Positions 17,319 to 25,111 of a DNA stretch of 64,000 nucleotides are shown in pieces. Where the stretch lies: NCBI RefSeq assembly GCF_002259645.1, contig NZ_MWWV01000004.1, positions 62,001 through 126,000 on the forward strand. Reading direction: 5' to 3'. This DNA is from Bifidobacterium tissieri. GTDB lineage: Bacteria; Actinomycetota; Actinomycetes; Actinomycetales; Bifidobacteriaceae. Under the pieces are notes generated by a model that ran no database searches, had not been told where the DNA came from, and saw nothing but the letters and a program-made list of their open reading frames with translations. Position 1 is the stretch's first letter. Each line of letters opens with the position of its first letter. The translations under genes and the position numbers were made by a program.

Positions 17319-17602
17319 CACAGCCCTACCAGCCGCCGGACGTCGTGGACCAGATCCGTCGCATCGGCCAGCCACGCCGGATCCCACAGCGGCGTCCATG
17401 CCGCCACCAGCCAATCGGCCCAGTGCACCATAGCCGGCAAAACCGCGATCAACAGCAGCAGGCGCGGCACGATGCAGCAGATGCTAAACCATAGCCATGA
17501 GCACGTGGCATAGGTGAGTTTGAGGAAGGCGCGAAGGGTTTTTGTTTCGCAGAACCCGTCATATACCGCCAACAGATCGTCAAAGCATTTATAGTTAAAA
17601 AT
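17318..17602 (-). CDS. Small membrane protein upstream of the translocase, probable ATT start
   Basis: About 94 residues with one strongly hydrophobic region (WLWFSICCIVPRLLLLIAVL). The only good ribosome site (AAAGGAGG) lies 6 nt before ATT at 17602, in frame with the protein and preceded by ATC ATC. There is no ATG, GTG or TTG near it. The first standard start (TTG, 17572) has no ribosome site. It overlaps the translocase start by one base. Small Spd-type membrane proteins sit in this place in other actinobacterial elements; assignment to that role is inference. Confidence 0.65.
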   Translation of the reverse strand: MFNYKCFDDLLAVYDGFCETKTLRAFLKLTYATCSWLWFSICCIVPRLLLLIAVLPAMVHWADWLVAAWTPLWDPAWLADATDLVHDVRRLVGL

Positions 17603-17673
17603 GATGATCCTCCTTTTGTGTGTGGTAGGGATTCATCGGGTGGCGGGTGCGCCAACACCCGCCACCGTCATTT

Positions 17674-17991
17674 TCAGATGGCGGTGTCTACCGGTTCGAT
17701 GGCATCAGCCCAGATGGTGTGGCTGCGACTGCGATCACCCCATGTGCGCAGACGCGGGTTCACGAGCTCGACCGGAGTACCGAGCGCGATCGAAGCCGGC
17801 GTGGCTGTGGTTTTGACGGTCATCTGCTCCAGTCGGTGCGCCCCGCCACCAAAAATTGTGACATTGTAAATGTCCTTGCCGTTTTCCGCGACCGAGATTT
17901 CATCAGTGGGTTTGCCGTCCCTATAGACACGTGCAGGAACGGCACCCCCGTACACGAACATCACATCCGAGGTATCCAGACCGAATTCCAT
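17674..17991 (-). CDS. Element-encoded small protein of unknown function
   Basis: A 105-residue soluble protein, MEFGLDTSDVMFVYGG..., with no recognised domain. ATG 17991 is preceded by AAAGGATG, better than the upstream in-frame start. It heads the likely transcript leading into the membrane protein and translocase genes. It has mainly beta-type sequence, with no Cys and no membrane segment. Confidence 0.7.
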   Translation of the reverse strand: MEFGLDTSDVMFVYGGAVPARVYRDGKPTDEISVAENGKDIYNVTIFGGGAHRLEQMTVKTTATPASIALGTPVELVNPRLRTWGDRSRSHTIWADAIEPVDTAI

Positions 17992-18533
17992 AACACATCC
18001 TTTCGTAATCGTTGTGTTTTCAAGGGATTTGCCGCGCGACACGTCTATCATGTCATGCCCTAAACGCTTTCTCCGGGCCCTTTTTCCAGCAAATTCCCAG
18101 ATACAATACTGAGTCGGTCTGCACATAAAAAAACCTAACAGGCGTTTTGTGCTTCAAAGTTTTCCAAAGCCGCCAGTTTTTCTAAGTGCTAGACTGAGTC
18201 GGTCTGCATATATGATATTTTGGTTGTTATTATTGTTTACTTAGTCGTAACAAAAAAATCCCCGAATGGTTTTTCCTCCGGCGTGGCGTGTGGTATTAAT
18301 CAGTATCCGATAAAAACTAGCGCAGGGCCACGGTGTCGTGACCCCTTGCTTCTAACTGACCATGGAATATCAGCCTGCCATCCGCCTTGCACGGCCTTTT
18401 TCGTCCCAAAGACGACATCCATGATTCCGTCTAACGTCAGGATCATAGAGATCAGCTAGCGACTGGCCGGACGACCCGATTGAAAGGCACAAATTTTACT
18501 TGCACCCTACACGAATCTGTTAACATTATTTAT
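17992..18533. other. AT-rich non-coding stretch with a 16-bp direct repeat
   Basis: No convincing gene is visible. ACTGAGTCGGTCTGCA occurs at 18108-18123 and 18193-18208, 85 nt apart start to start. Read on the minus strand, each copy lies ahead of the 105-residue gene, so they may be operators or Rep/integrase binding sites. Several A or T runs follow. Confidence 0.5.
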
Positions 18534-19412
18534 ATGTTCTTCTATAAAGACTATGCGCAGTACATTGATTCACTGTCGAATTCGCTTGTCCGCATCGATC
18601 ACAATGAATATCTTCTAAAAGGCCCCCGTGAACGGATAATATACGTATACGATAATCGTCCGTTATCCTCTCTCCATATTGGGGAGCATTTTAAAATTAC
18701 CCTCAATCACTCCAAAAAACGTATGGTGTCACGACTCACAGGATATGTTTGGAGGCCAGTGGATAAAGCAGATACAGGCTGCGCCGTCTCATACAATGGA
18801 ACAGCTTTCGGAGCTTTCCATCCATATGAAATTTTAGACCTCGAACGAGCAATGTCCAGAATCGGATGGAAGCTGTGGCTAGATTGTAGTTTCAATAGCT
18901 GGTACGCTGAAAAATGGCCGGCAACAGTCATACACACCGCAAACCCCAATGCGCTAACTCGCATGACCGAGATCATTTCTAAATACAAAACTTGGCCCAT
19001 ATCGGGAAGTCAAATCATCGAAGACGAAAAGAACGAAGAACATAATGCATGGCTGAGATTAATCAGAAAACACATCAAGACCGAAGGCGTTAATATCGAG
19101 GCAGCAATCAAACTTTACCTGCCCGAGGGGAGTGACCGTATCAATAATTTCATAAGCAGCCATTCCACATGGCGCGGAGACTGCACAGTCAAACTAGAAC
19201 CTCCACGAAAGGGATCAAAAGCTAAGCCTAGGCCCTACATCGAAACCGACGATGGCAAAATCGTATATATCTCCCGAGTACGACGCAAAGAATACCCTCT
19301 GCTAATGAATAACATCGGACAGAAAATATACGTAAGCGCATATCGCAACCTAAACACGGCCACAGGCACCTATGAATATAATCTCATCCTCGCACCATAC
19401 TTCGACAATTAG
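18534..19412 (+). CDS. AT-rich cargo gene of unknown function
   Basis: About 292 residues, not recognised. The sequence is charged and aromatic, with no signal or membrane helix. The stretch TGCAVSYNGTAFGAFHP with the following LERAMSRIGW faintly resembles HIRAN-like modules, but this is too weak to call. Base composition and codon use (many AAA, ATA, AAT) differ from all neighbours, indicating recent acquisition. The start is uncertain: TTG at 18480 or ATG at 18534 are in frame and neither has a ribosome site. A -35-like TTGCAC 28 nt ahead of the ATG would fit a leaderless message. As the only non-mobility gene in the element, it is the candidate cargo function. Confidence 0.65.
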   Translation: MFFYKDYAQYIDSLSNSLVRIDHNEYLLKGPRERIIYVYDNRPLSSLHIGEHFKITLNHSKKRMVSRLTGYVWRPVDKADTGCAVSYNGTAFGAFHPYEILDLERAMSRIGWKLWLDCSFNSWYAEKWPATVIHTANPNALTRMTEIISKYKTWPISGSQIIEDEKNEEHNAWLRLIRKHIKTEGVNIEAAIKLYLPEGSDRINNFISSHSTWRGDCTVKLEPPRKGSKAKPRPYIETDDGKIVYISRVRRKEYPLLMNNIGQKIYVSAYRNLNTATGTYEYNLILAPYFDN

Positions 19413-19474
19413 CTATCACCGTCATTACCTGATACTTATTGACGATTTACGAATCCAAAACGCACCGGCAATAA

Positions 19475-20662
19475 CTAATCTATTGACAGCATCGCTGCAA
19501 TCTCCGAGGTGGCCTTCAACATATCCGCCGTAGACACGTGTGTGTACACGGTATCGGTGACCGACACCGAAGCATGACCCATGATGGACTTACGCACGGC
19601 ACTGTTGAGCCCCAGTTGCATCATGGCGGTGGCGGCGGTATGGCGAGCGGAGTGGGGTACATAGTGGCCTTCGATCTGGGCATTGCTCAATGCCTTAGCA
19701 AAATGAGGTTCCTCATCCGCCTGCCTACGTAGATGCTTGCCATCGGCACCGACGAACACGAGATCATCCGGCCGTAGATTGCCACGGGCCTTGATGAATG
19801 CCAGCAGCTCTACAGCGAGCGATTGCGGGAGAGGAATCACTCGATAACCGCTGTTTGTCTTCGGCGGCACAAGATATGCCGAATCCTCAAGATAACGCAC
19901 GGACATATCGGCGGGAAAATCACGCTCGTCCTCCGAAAACTCCTGCAACTGCTGACGCACGACAATACAGCACACACCATCTATCATCTGCACCTCGTCA
20001 ACGGTCAGGCCAAGCCGTTCACCCTGACGCATACCCAGCTCGAATGACAGCCGCCACATGAGGTGCCACATCGGATCAGTCTCGGCATCAATAAGTGCAC
20101 GTGCCTGTGCGGCACTCAACGTGGAACGGGTGGCGGGACGTACACGTGGCGGCGTCGCACGGTCAGCAGGATTGTACTCGATTATGCCTTCCTTCACTGC
20201 ATCATCCAACGCCTTATGGAGAGTCCGCCACGCGCTACCAGCCGTTCCACTGGACTTGGGATTGCGGGGAGGTACGGAATCCGGGTCCCCTTTGGTAATC
20301 CACTGTTCCATAGCCCGAAAATGCTTGGGTTGCAGCTGGTGGAGTCGCACGCCGCCTATTGACGGCTTGATATCGGCGTTGACCACACTTGAGTACGTCT
20401 TCCATGTCTTAGGACGCAGGCGCGGCTTAACAAACTCTTTCAGCCAGCGGTCGAGCCAATCCCCCAACATCGGCGATGTCCTGTTAGGCAGCTTACCGGA
20501 ACGTTGATATTCACGTACCGCCTCATCCAGACGCATACGTGCAATCGCCTTCGTCTTACCACGCCGCTTCAGCACACGACGCTTCCCCGTAGCAGGGTCA
20601 GGAGGCAGAGCGAACGTAGCACGGAACCCATCACCATCAGCACAGCAAGCATATTGACGCAT
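19475..20662 (-). CDS. int: Tyrosine integrase
   Basis: A 395-residue phage/AICE-type site-specific recombinase. An N-terminal arm-binding domain (~1-60) is followed by a SAM-like core-binding domain (~65-165) and a catalytic domain. The catalytic residues appear in order: Arg in LGMRQGERLGL, HSARHTAA (HxxR), and the terminal GHASVSVTDTVYTHV with the nucleophilic Tyr. It should act on the 14-bp core at glnA. The start at 20662 lies 162 nt inside the right attachment site. GGGATAC copies at 20683 and 20695, with an inverted TATCCC at 20674, are possible arm sites. Confidence 0.93.
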   Translation of the reverse strand: MRQYACCADGDGFRATFALPPDPATGKRRVLKRRGKTKAIARMRLDEAVREYQRSGKLPNRTSPMLGDWLDRWLKEFVKPRLRPKTWKTYSSVVNADIKPSIGGVRLHQLQPKHFRAMEQWITKGDPDSVPPRNPKSSGTAGSAWRTLHKALDDAVKEGIIEYNPADRATPPRVRPATRSTLSAAQARALIDAETDPMWHLMWRLSFELGMRQGERLGLTVDEVQMIDGVCCIVVRQQLQEFSEDERDFPADMSVRYLEDSAYLVPPKTNSGYRVIPLPQSLAVELLAFIKARGNLRPDDLVFVGADGKHLRRQADEEPHFAKALSNAQIEGHYVPHSARHTAATAMMQLGLNSAVRKSIMGHASVSVTDTVYTHVSTADMLKATSEIAAMLSID

Positions 20663-20823
20663 GTATCAAAGCATATCCCACTGGGATACAAAACGGGATA
20701 CACAAGTGGCCATTCATAGACATCTATAGTCACCTACAGCAAACCACCAAAGCTTTTGGAACTGTTGGAATAAAGCCATTTAGTCTGAAAAAACAACACT
20801 ACGGTCAAATCACTAAAATCAGA

Positions 20824-20837
20824 TACCACATCTGATC
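20824..20837 (+). repeat. Right attachment site
   Basis: Exact second copy of TACCACATCTGATC. The sequence to its right is the original glnA downstream region, including the displaced terminator. Confidence 0.85.
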
Positions 20838-20924
20838 GGGTTTGTCGGATTCGGCGTCAGTGCTGTCAGTGCTGAGTTAGCAGTGAATCCGGCAGAACGA
20901 TAGTGCACGGTAGTGCAGGAAACG

Positions 20925-20963
20925 AAGGCCTGCTGGCATCATTCCGATGTCAGCAGGCCTTTG
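20925..20963 (+). terminator. Original glnA terminator, displaced by the element
   Basis: AAGGCCTGCTG pairs with CAGCAGGCCTT, followed by TG. It lies ~90 bp right of the right attachment site, where a glnA terminator would be if the element were absent. Confidence 0.75.
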
Positions 20964-21013
20964 TCGTATCTAACGTGGCATGCCGCGGCGCCAAACGAGA
21001 AATTCTTTTTTCG

Positions 21014-21399
21014 ATTCTCTGTCGCTTGGCAGAGAACGAGCAAACGCCATGATTTTGTATTCTCTGCCACACCGTGTGGTAGGGAATACAAATACAAGCG
21101 TTTTTGGGCTTCCCTGCCAAGAAATCGTGGCAGAGAAGCCCAAATCCACGCAATACGGCGTTCGGTGCCACGCGGCCGCGGCACAGAACGCCATCACATC
21201 ACTATTTCGCATTCCCTGCCACGATCAGCATGTCAATCAGCGCAATATCAGCGACCGTAAGCCGCTCATGCGGCAAATCTGGCGGCATAATCCATGGAAA
21301 TCCGTGGCAGAGAACGCGGAAAAGTCCAGATTGCGCATTACGTGCCAAACCGCGTGGCAGAGAATGCCCATATAGGGCCTCAAACCATTCTCTGCCACG
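21014..21399. repeat. Palindrome array A with core TTCTCTGCCA / TGGCAGAGAA
   Basis: At least ten half-sites of the type RTTCYCTGCCA occur in alternating orientation and form local hairpins. The clearest arms are 21054-21070 with 21076-21092 (17 pairs, two G-U); 21103-21119 with 21128-21144 (17, one mismatch); 21157-21169 with 21180-21192 (13, one mismatch); and 21353-21366 with 21386-21399 (14, perfect). The outer arms differ (TTTGTA, TTTGGGC, GGCG) but stay complementary. Short open frames here only mirror the repeats. The region fills the gap between the glnA terminator and the antiporter. Confidence 0.85.
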
Positions 21400-21440
21400 C
21401 CCACCGCAAGCGACGTAGGCACCCCGCGCGGACCACAACG

Positions 21441-23498
21441 TCAGATTGCGGTCTCAGCCATGATCAGGTGGACGTTCATACGCATGATCCTGGCGTCGGA
21501 CCGGGTGATCTCGCCGTGCTCCAGCATCTCGCGAATGGTATCCAGTTCCATGCGCAGGGCATTGGCGCGCACGGCCTTCAATCCTGCGGGCTCCGTCGTG
21601 GAACCATTGATCGGTATACCCTTGCCCTCGATCTGATTGAGTCCCCTGCGGTATTCGACGAGCAGGTCAGTCACCACTTCCACCGCGGTATAGCGTTTGT
21701 CGAGCAGCACATCATCCAGACGATCGATGACATGGTTGTACAGCGGCACCTGCACCTTGCGAATCGACGCGGTACGCTCCGCCTCAATCGCAGGCGTGTA
21801 CTGGGCGATCATCGCCCACGTTCGCCGAACGCTTGGCATGAAACGCCGACGCAGACGCGCCAAGCGGAAACGCAAACCACCAGGATAGGGGTTATCCGAT
21901 TCAAGCCGGGACAGCGAGCTCTCCACATGATCAAGCAGATACTTTGCCCCCTGGATCTGGGTCTTGGTTTCCTGATCCGGATGCACCACGCTTTTACGTG
22001 ACGCCAGCATGTCCTGCAGCCAGTCGCGTTCCCATTCCAGCGTCTGGATACGCAGTTTGTTCGCATCCTCAAGGGTCGAGGTCGGCAGATTCGTCTCCAC
22101 ACGACGAATTCGATCGTTGTATCCCCTGAGCACCTGCGTGGTGGCGGCATGGGTCTCTGGGGTATCGACGTCGACGATCTTCGCGATCGTACGTCGCAGC
22201 ATGTCGATGTCGCGCTTGGCCCATTCCTCACGGGACGAGTCGGCCGGCTTGGGAGACAGCAGCGGCAGCATGATGTTGGCCATCAGAATCGAGATGATGA
22301 TGTATCCGGAAACGATGAATATGATGATGTCTCGCACCGGCACGCTGGCACCGGAATCGATGGAATATGGCAGCGAGTACGCCATGGCGAGCGATATCGC
22401 GCCACGGGGGCCGCCAAAGGTCATCACCACCGCGGAGTGCCAACGCTGACGTGTCATTTTCCTGCGCAGTCCGGTGGTGGTGTCCTTGGCGATGCGCAAC
22501 GTGCATGCGCACCAGATGAATCGCAGGATCAGCGTCATGATGGTCAGCAGCACGACCAGCCCCAGAACCACCCACAGGTTGACGCGATTGTCCTCCACGA
22601 TCGTGCGCATGGCCAGCGGCAATTGGATGCCGAGCAGCACGAACACGGTGCCGTTGAGCAGAAAGTCGACGAACTGCCAAACAGAGTTCGAGACGAGATT
22701 GACACGGGCGACATCGCCGCCCACGCCCTTGTGCGGGAAGGTGATCACCACACCGCAGGCCACGACGGCCAGCAGGCCGGAGATGCCGAGCCCTTCGGCG
22801 GCAAGATATGCGCCGAACGGCAGGAAGAGCTCCATGAGTATGCGCATGGTCACGTCTTCGAAATTATGCCGGCGCATGGCGAGGATCATGCGGTCGAACA
22901 CCCATCCGATCGCCGCACCCACAACCGTGCCGAGCAGGAAGCTGAGCAGCACCTGCGCCCCGAAGCTTGCCGGCGAAAAATGCCCGGTCGCAAGCGCCAC
23001 GAGCATGGTCTGAAATCCGACGAGGCTGACGGGATCGTTGAGCAGACTTTCGCTCTGCAAGACCGACTGTTGCCTCGGCGTGAGTTTCACCACGCCTTCC
23101 AATTGCGCCACGGAGACCGCATCGGTGGGGCTGATGATGGCACCCATGGCCACTGCCGCCATCATGGGAATTGCAGGCCAGAGCGCATGGAGTGTGACAC
23201 CGCTGAGTATCATCAGCGCCAGCACCAGTCCCACGGCAAGCGACAATGACAGATTGAGATCCTCGGCCAGCGCCTTGCGATTGATGCTGCGCGATTCCAG
23301 ATAGAACAGCGGAACGATGAAGAACAGCATGAACATGTCCGGCTCGAACCTGAAATTGGGCAGCGCCGGAGTGAAATACCAGAGTATGCCGAACGCGATC
23401 TGAATCAGCGGTGTTGAGATCTTGGGAAGGAAACGACTGAGGAACGACGACACCAGCACTGCGAACAATATTTCCGCCACCAGCACCGCATTGCCCAT
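21441..23498 (-). CDS. CPA1-family Na+(K+)/H+ antiporter
   Basis: A 685-residue transporter. About twelve hydrophobic helices fill residues 1-420, followed by a ~260-residue cytoplasmic tail rich in charged residues. Family motifs are GAIISPTDAVSVAQL and ESLLNDPVSLVGFQT, which hold the ion-binding Asp pair. The protein exchanges protons for sodium or potassium across the membrane, for pH and salt tolerance. The ATG at 23498 lies 250 nt from the next gene. The long tail is typical of NhaP/NHE-type regulation. Its exact ion is not determined by sequence. Confidence 0.9.
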   Translation of the reverse strand: MGNAVLVAEILFAVLVSSFLSRFLPKISTPLIQIAFGILWYFTPALPNFRFEPDMFMLFFIVPLFYLESRSINRKALAEDLNLSLSLAVGLVLALMILSGVTLHALWPAIPMMAAVAMGAIISPTDAVSVAQLEGVVKLTPRQQSVLQSESLLNDPVSLVGFQTMLVALATGHFSPASFGAQVLLSFLLGTVVGAAIGWVFDRMILAMRRHNFEDVTMRILMELFLPFGAYLAAEGLGISGLLAVVACGVVITFPHKGVGGDVARVNLVSNSVWQFVDFLLNGTVFVLLGIQLPLAMRTIVEDNRVNLWVVLGLVVLLTIMTLILRFIWCACTLRIAKDTTTGLRRKMTRQRWHSAVVMTFGGPRGAISLAMAYSLPYSIDSGASVPVRDIIIFIVSGYIIISILMANIMLPLLSPKPADSSREEWAKRDIDMLRRTIAKIVDVDTPETHAATTQVLRGYNDRIRRVETNLPTSTLEDANKLRIQTLEWERDWLQDMLASRKSVVHPDQETKTQIQGAKYLLDHVESSLSRLESDNPYPGGLRFRLARLRRRFMPSVRRTWAMIAQYTPAIEAERTASIRKVQVPLYNHVIDRLDDVLLDKRYTAVEVVTDLLVEYRRGLNQIEGKGIPINGSTTEPAGLKAVRANALRMELDTIREMLEHGEITRSDARIMRMNVHLIMAETAI

Positions 23499-23631
23499 GT
23501 CCCCCGCGCTCCTTGATCCCCAACCATTCCGGTATTCCGGACCTTATTGCCGCGACGGCCTCGACAGTCGCCACGGCCTCATTGTCATGCTATGGGATTC
23601 ATCACACGGCAGGGCGCATCCTTACGGCTCA

Positions 23632-23658
23632 CGTATGCAAAACTCGCGTTTGCATACG
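23632..23658. promoter_or_regulatory. 10-bp perfect inverted repeat upstream of the antiporter
   Basis: CGTATGCAAA (23632-23641) and TTTGCATACG (23649-23658) flank a 7-nt spacer in the gap between the antiporter and the stress-protein gene. It may be an operator, or a weak hairpin ending the stress-protein transcript. Confidence 0.5.
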
Positions 23659-23751
23659 GTTTCCTAACGGCACTTGATAGAGATACCTTCTATACAGGCA
23701 CCCCCGATCCGTATCATCCCCGTATCAAATAGCCCTCGTATTGTCTGGCCA

Positions 23752-24786
23752 TCAGTGGACGATCGTGACCGGGCATTCGGAAAAGTCAAGTACCCGTTTG
23801 ACCAGCGCACTGGGATCATGATCGTGCTCCGTGGATTCGCCGGATCCCACAACCAGCCAGCACGCGTGGCGTGACGCCTCGAGCAACCCACGACATGCGG
23901 GAAGTTGGAACGCCTCGGATTGCACGGTCAACTCCGCGGGAATGTTGACCTCCGCGACGGCATCGGCCACGAACCGTTCAGCAAGAATCTGCGCCCCCTT
24001 GTCGGACATGGCCTTACGGCCGGTGATTCGCGTCATCTGGTCCATCTGCCAGCAGAAGACGGCGTGCAGGGAACGATGGTTGATCATGGCCTCGCGTATG
24101 CCGAATGCCAATGCGTGCTTCGATGATTCCGATCCATCCATGCCCACGACGATCGGCCGATGTTCCGGGTCGAGATGCGGATCCTGATGCGGATCCGAGC
24201 TAGGGCGAACGTCCACATTCGACAGCGTCCGCCTCGTATTCGCGTTTGCATTCGCGTCCATGACGACGCCATTGGTCGCCGACGCCAGCGTCGCGGTTTC
24301 CGACATGTCGGACAGCTCGTCGGTTTCGTCCTCGATGCGGACCACGGTGACGGGGGTATCCGTGGCCCCAGCAACCGAGGCGTGCAACGATCCCATAATC
24401 CAACGGGGCACGACGCCCATGGACCGACGGGCCAGCACGATCTGCTGGGCGCTGCCGCCCAACCGCAGCAGCGACGCGTATTCCGTGGCCTTCACCGAAG
24501 TAAATTTGAGATTCCGACGGTCGAAGCCGATGCGTTCGTAGCGGGCATCCACCCATTGGATAAGATTGCGCTCGATGTCATGACGGGCGTCCCGCCATTC
24601 CTCATCGTCATGCATGTGATCGGTGCCCGTGGACCATGACGGGGTCCAGCCGAATACGGCATTGACGGTCTGCCCCGTTTTCGCGGACTCGCGCATCGCG
24701 AAATCCAAAGCCGTATAGGAATCGTCGGTGCCGTCGACGCCAACGACGATATCGGCGTCGACGGATTCTGGCCGATACTCTGGCAT
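23752..24786 (-). CDS. Tandem universal stress protein
   Basis: A 344-residue protein with two UspA domains. The first starts IVVGVDGTDDSYTALDFA (~res 14). The second starts PIVVGMDGSESSKHALAFG (~res 205) and carries the better ATP-loop remnant LVVGSGES. The linker holds Asn/Ala and DPHQDPHLDP low-complexity stretches. UspA tandem proteins are cytoplasmic stress factors that bind nucleotides. The ATG at 24786 follows GGAGGGGAAAG. Transcription is probably independent of the antiporter. Confidence 0.88.
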   Translation of the reverse strand: MPEYRPESVDADIVVGVDGTDDSYTALDFAMRESAKTGQTVNAVFGWTPSWSTGTDHMHDDEEWRDARHDIERNLIQWVDARYERIGFDRRNLKFTSVKATEYASLLRLGGSAQQIVLARRSMGVVPRWIMGSLHASVAGATDTPVTVVRIEDETDELSDMSETATLASATNGVVMDANANANTRRTLSNVDVRPSSDPHQDPHLDPEHRPIVVGMDGSESSKHALAFGIREAMINHRSLHAVFCWQMDQMTRITGRKAMSDKGAQILAERFVADAVAEVNIPAELTVQSEAFQLPACRGLLEASRHACWLVVGSGESTEHDHDPSALVKRVLDFSECPVTIVH

Positions 24787-25111
24787 GTCTGCTTTCCCCT
24801 CCCGCCGAAGCGACATCGATATCGAGTATCGATCGGCGCGCCGGCGAAGAATGATGTCGACTCTATTGGATCGAAATCATAGGGCCTGCATCGCGACATC
24901 GGAAATCCATACCCCCTACCTCTAACGTGTTCATAACACCCTCTACCCCCTAGAGTTACAGAAAGGACTGTGTTTTCAACGAAAAATCGGTGCGACTGCA
25001 TGGCAGCAGTCACACCGATTCGTGATGAATGGACAGATTGGACAACCGGAATGGACGACCAGACCAAACAGCCGGAAAACCAGTATCCCAACCAGCTCTA
25101 GCTAGCTCCAG
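24787..25111. other. Gap with stress-gene promoter and permease 3' region
   Basis: No gene seen. The left part should carry the stress-protein promoter. The right part has the permease terminator (24982-25020) and, at 25093-25122, a short run of AGCTCTAGCT-like repeats next to the permease stop. Confidence 0.4.
24982..25020 (-). terminator. Terminator after the amino-acid permease
   Basis: On the minus strand, AATCGGTG-GACTGC pairs with GCAGTC-CACCGATT with one internal mismatch, followed by TTTCG. Confidence 0.8.

Larger units (their letters stand above)
14385..20837. mobile_element. AICE-like integrative element inserted in the 3' end of glnA
   Basis: The element is bounded by a 14-bp perfect direct repeat (14385-14398 and 20824-20837). 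It carries an excisionase-like gene, an HUH Rep, an FtsK/TraSA-type translocase, small accessory genes, a cargo gene and a tyrosine integrase. AICEs (pSAM2 type) are known to use one FtsK-like protein for transfer and a Rep for replication after excision. On circularisation, int (minus strand) would follow rep-xis (also minus strand), the normal AICE order. Its 18.1-19.5 kb part is clearly richer in A+T than the host. No type IV secretion genes are present. Confidence 0.85.

Noticed and set aside
14399-20823. ICE with type IV secretion
   Set aside because: No VirB4-, TraG- or relaxase/MOB-type genes; only a single FtsK-like protein.
14385-20837. Prophage
   Set aside because: No capsid, terminase, tail or lysis genes; Rep plus FtsK-like translocase fits an AICE better.
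20913-21375. Short overlapping frames in array A as possible small proteins
   Set aside because: Their repeated FSATPCGRE/LCHAV-type text is just the palindrome read in different frames; no ribosome sites.
21014-21399. CRISPR array
   Set aside because: Repeats are inverted in alternating orientation, spacing is irregular, and no cas genes are nearby.
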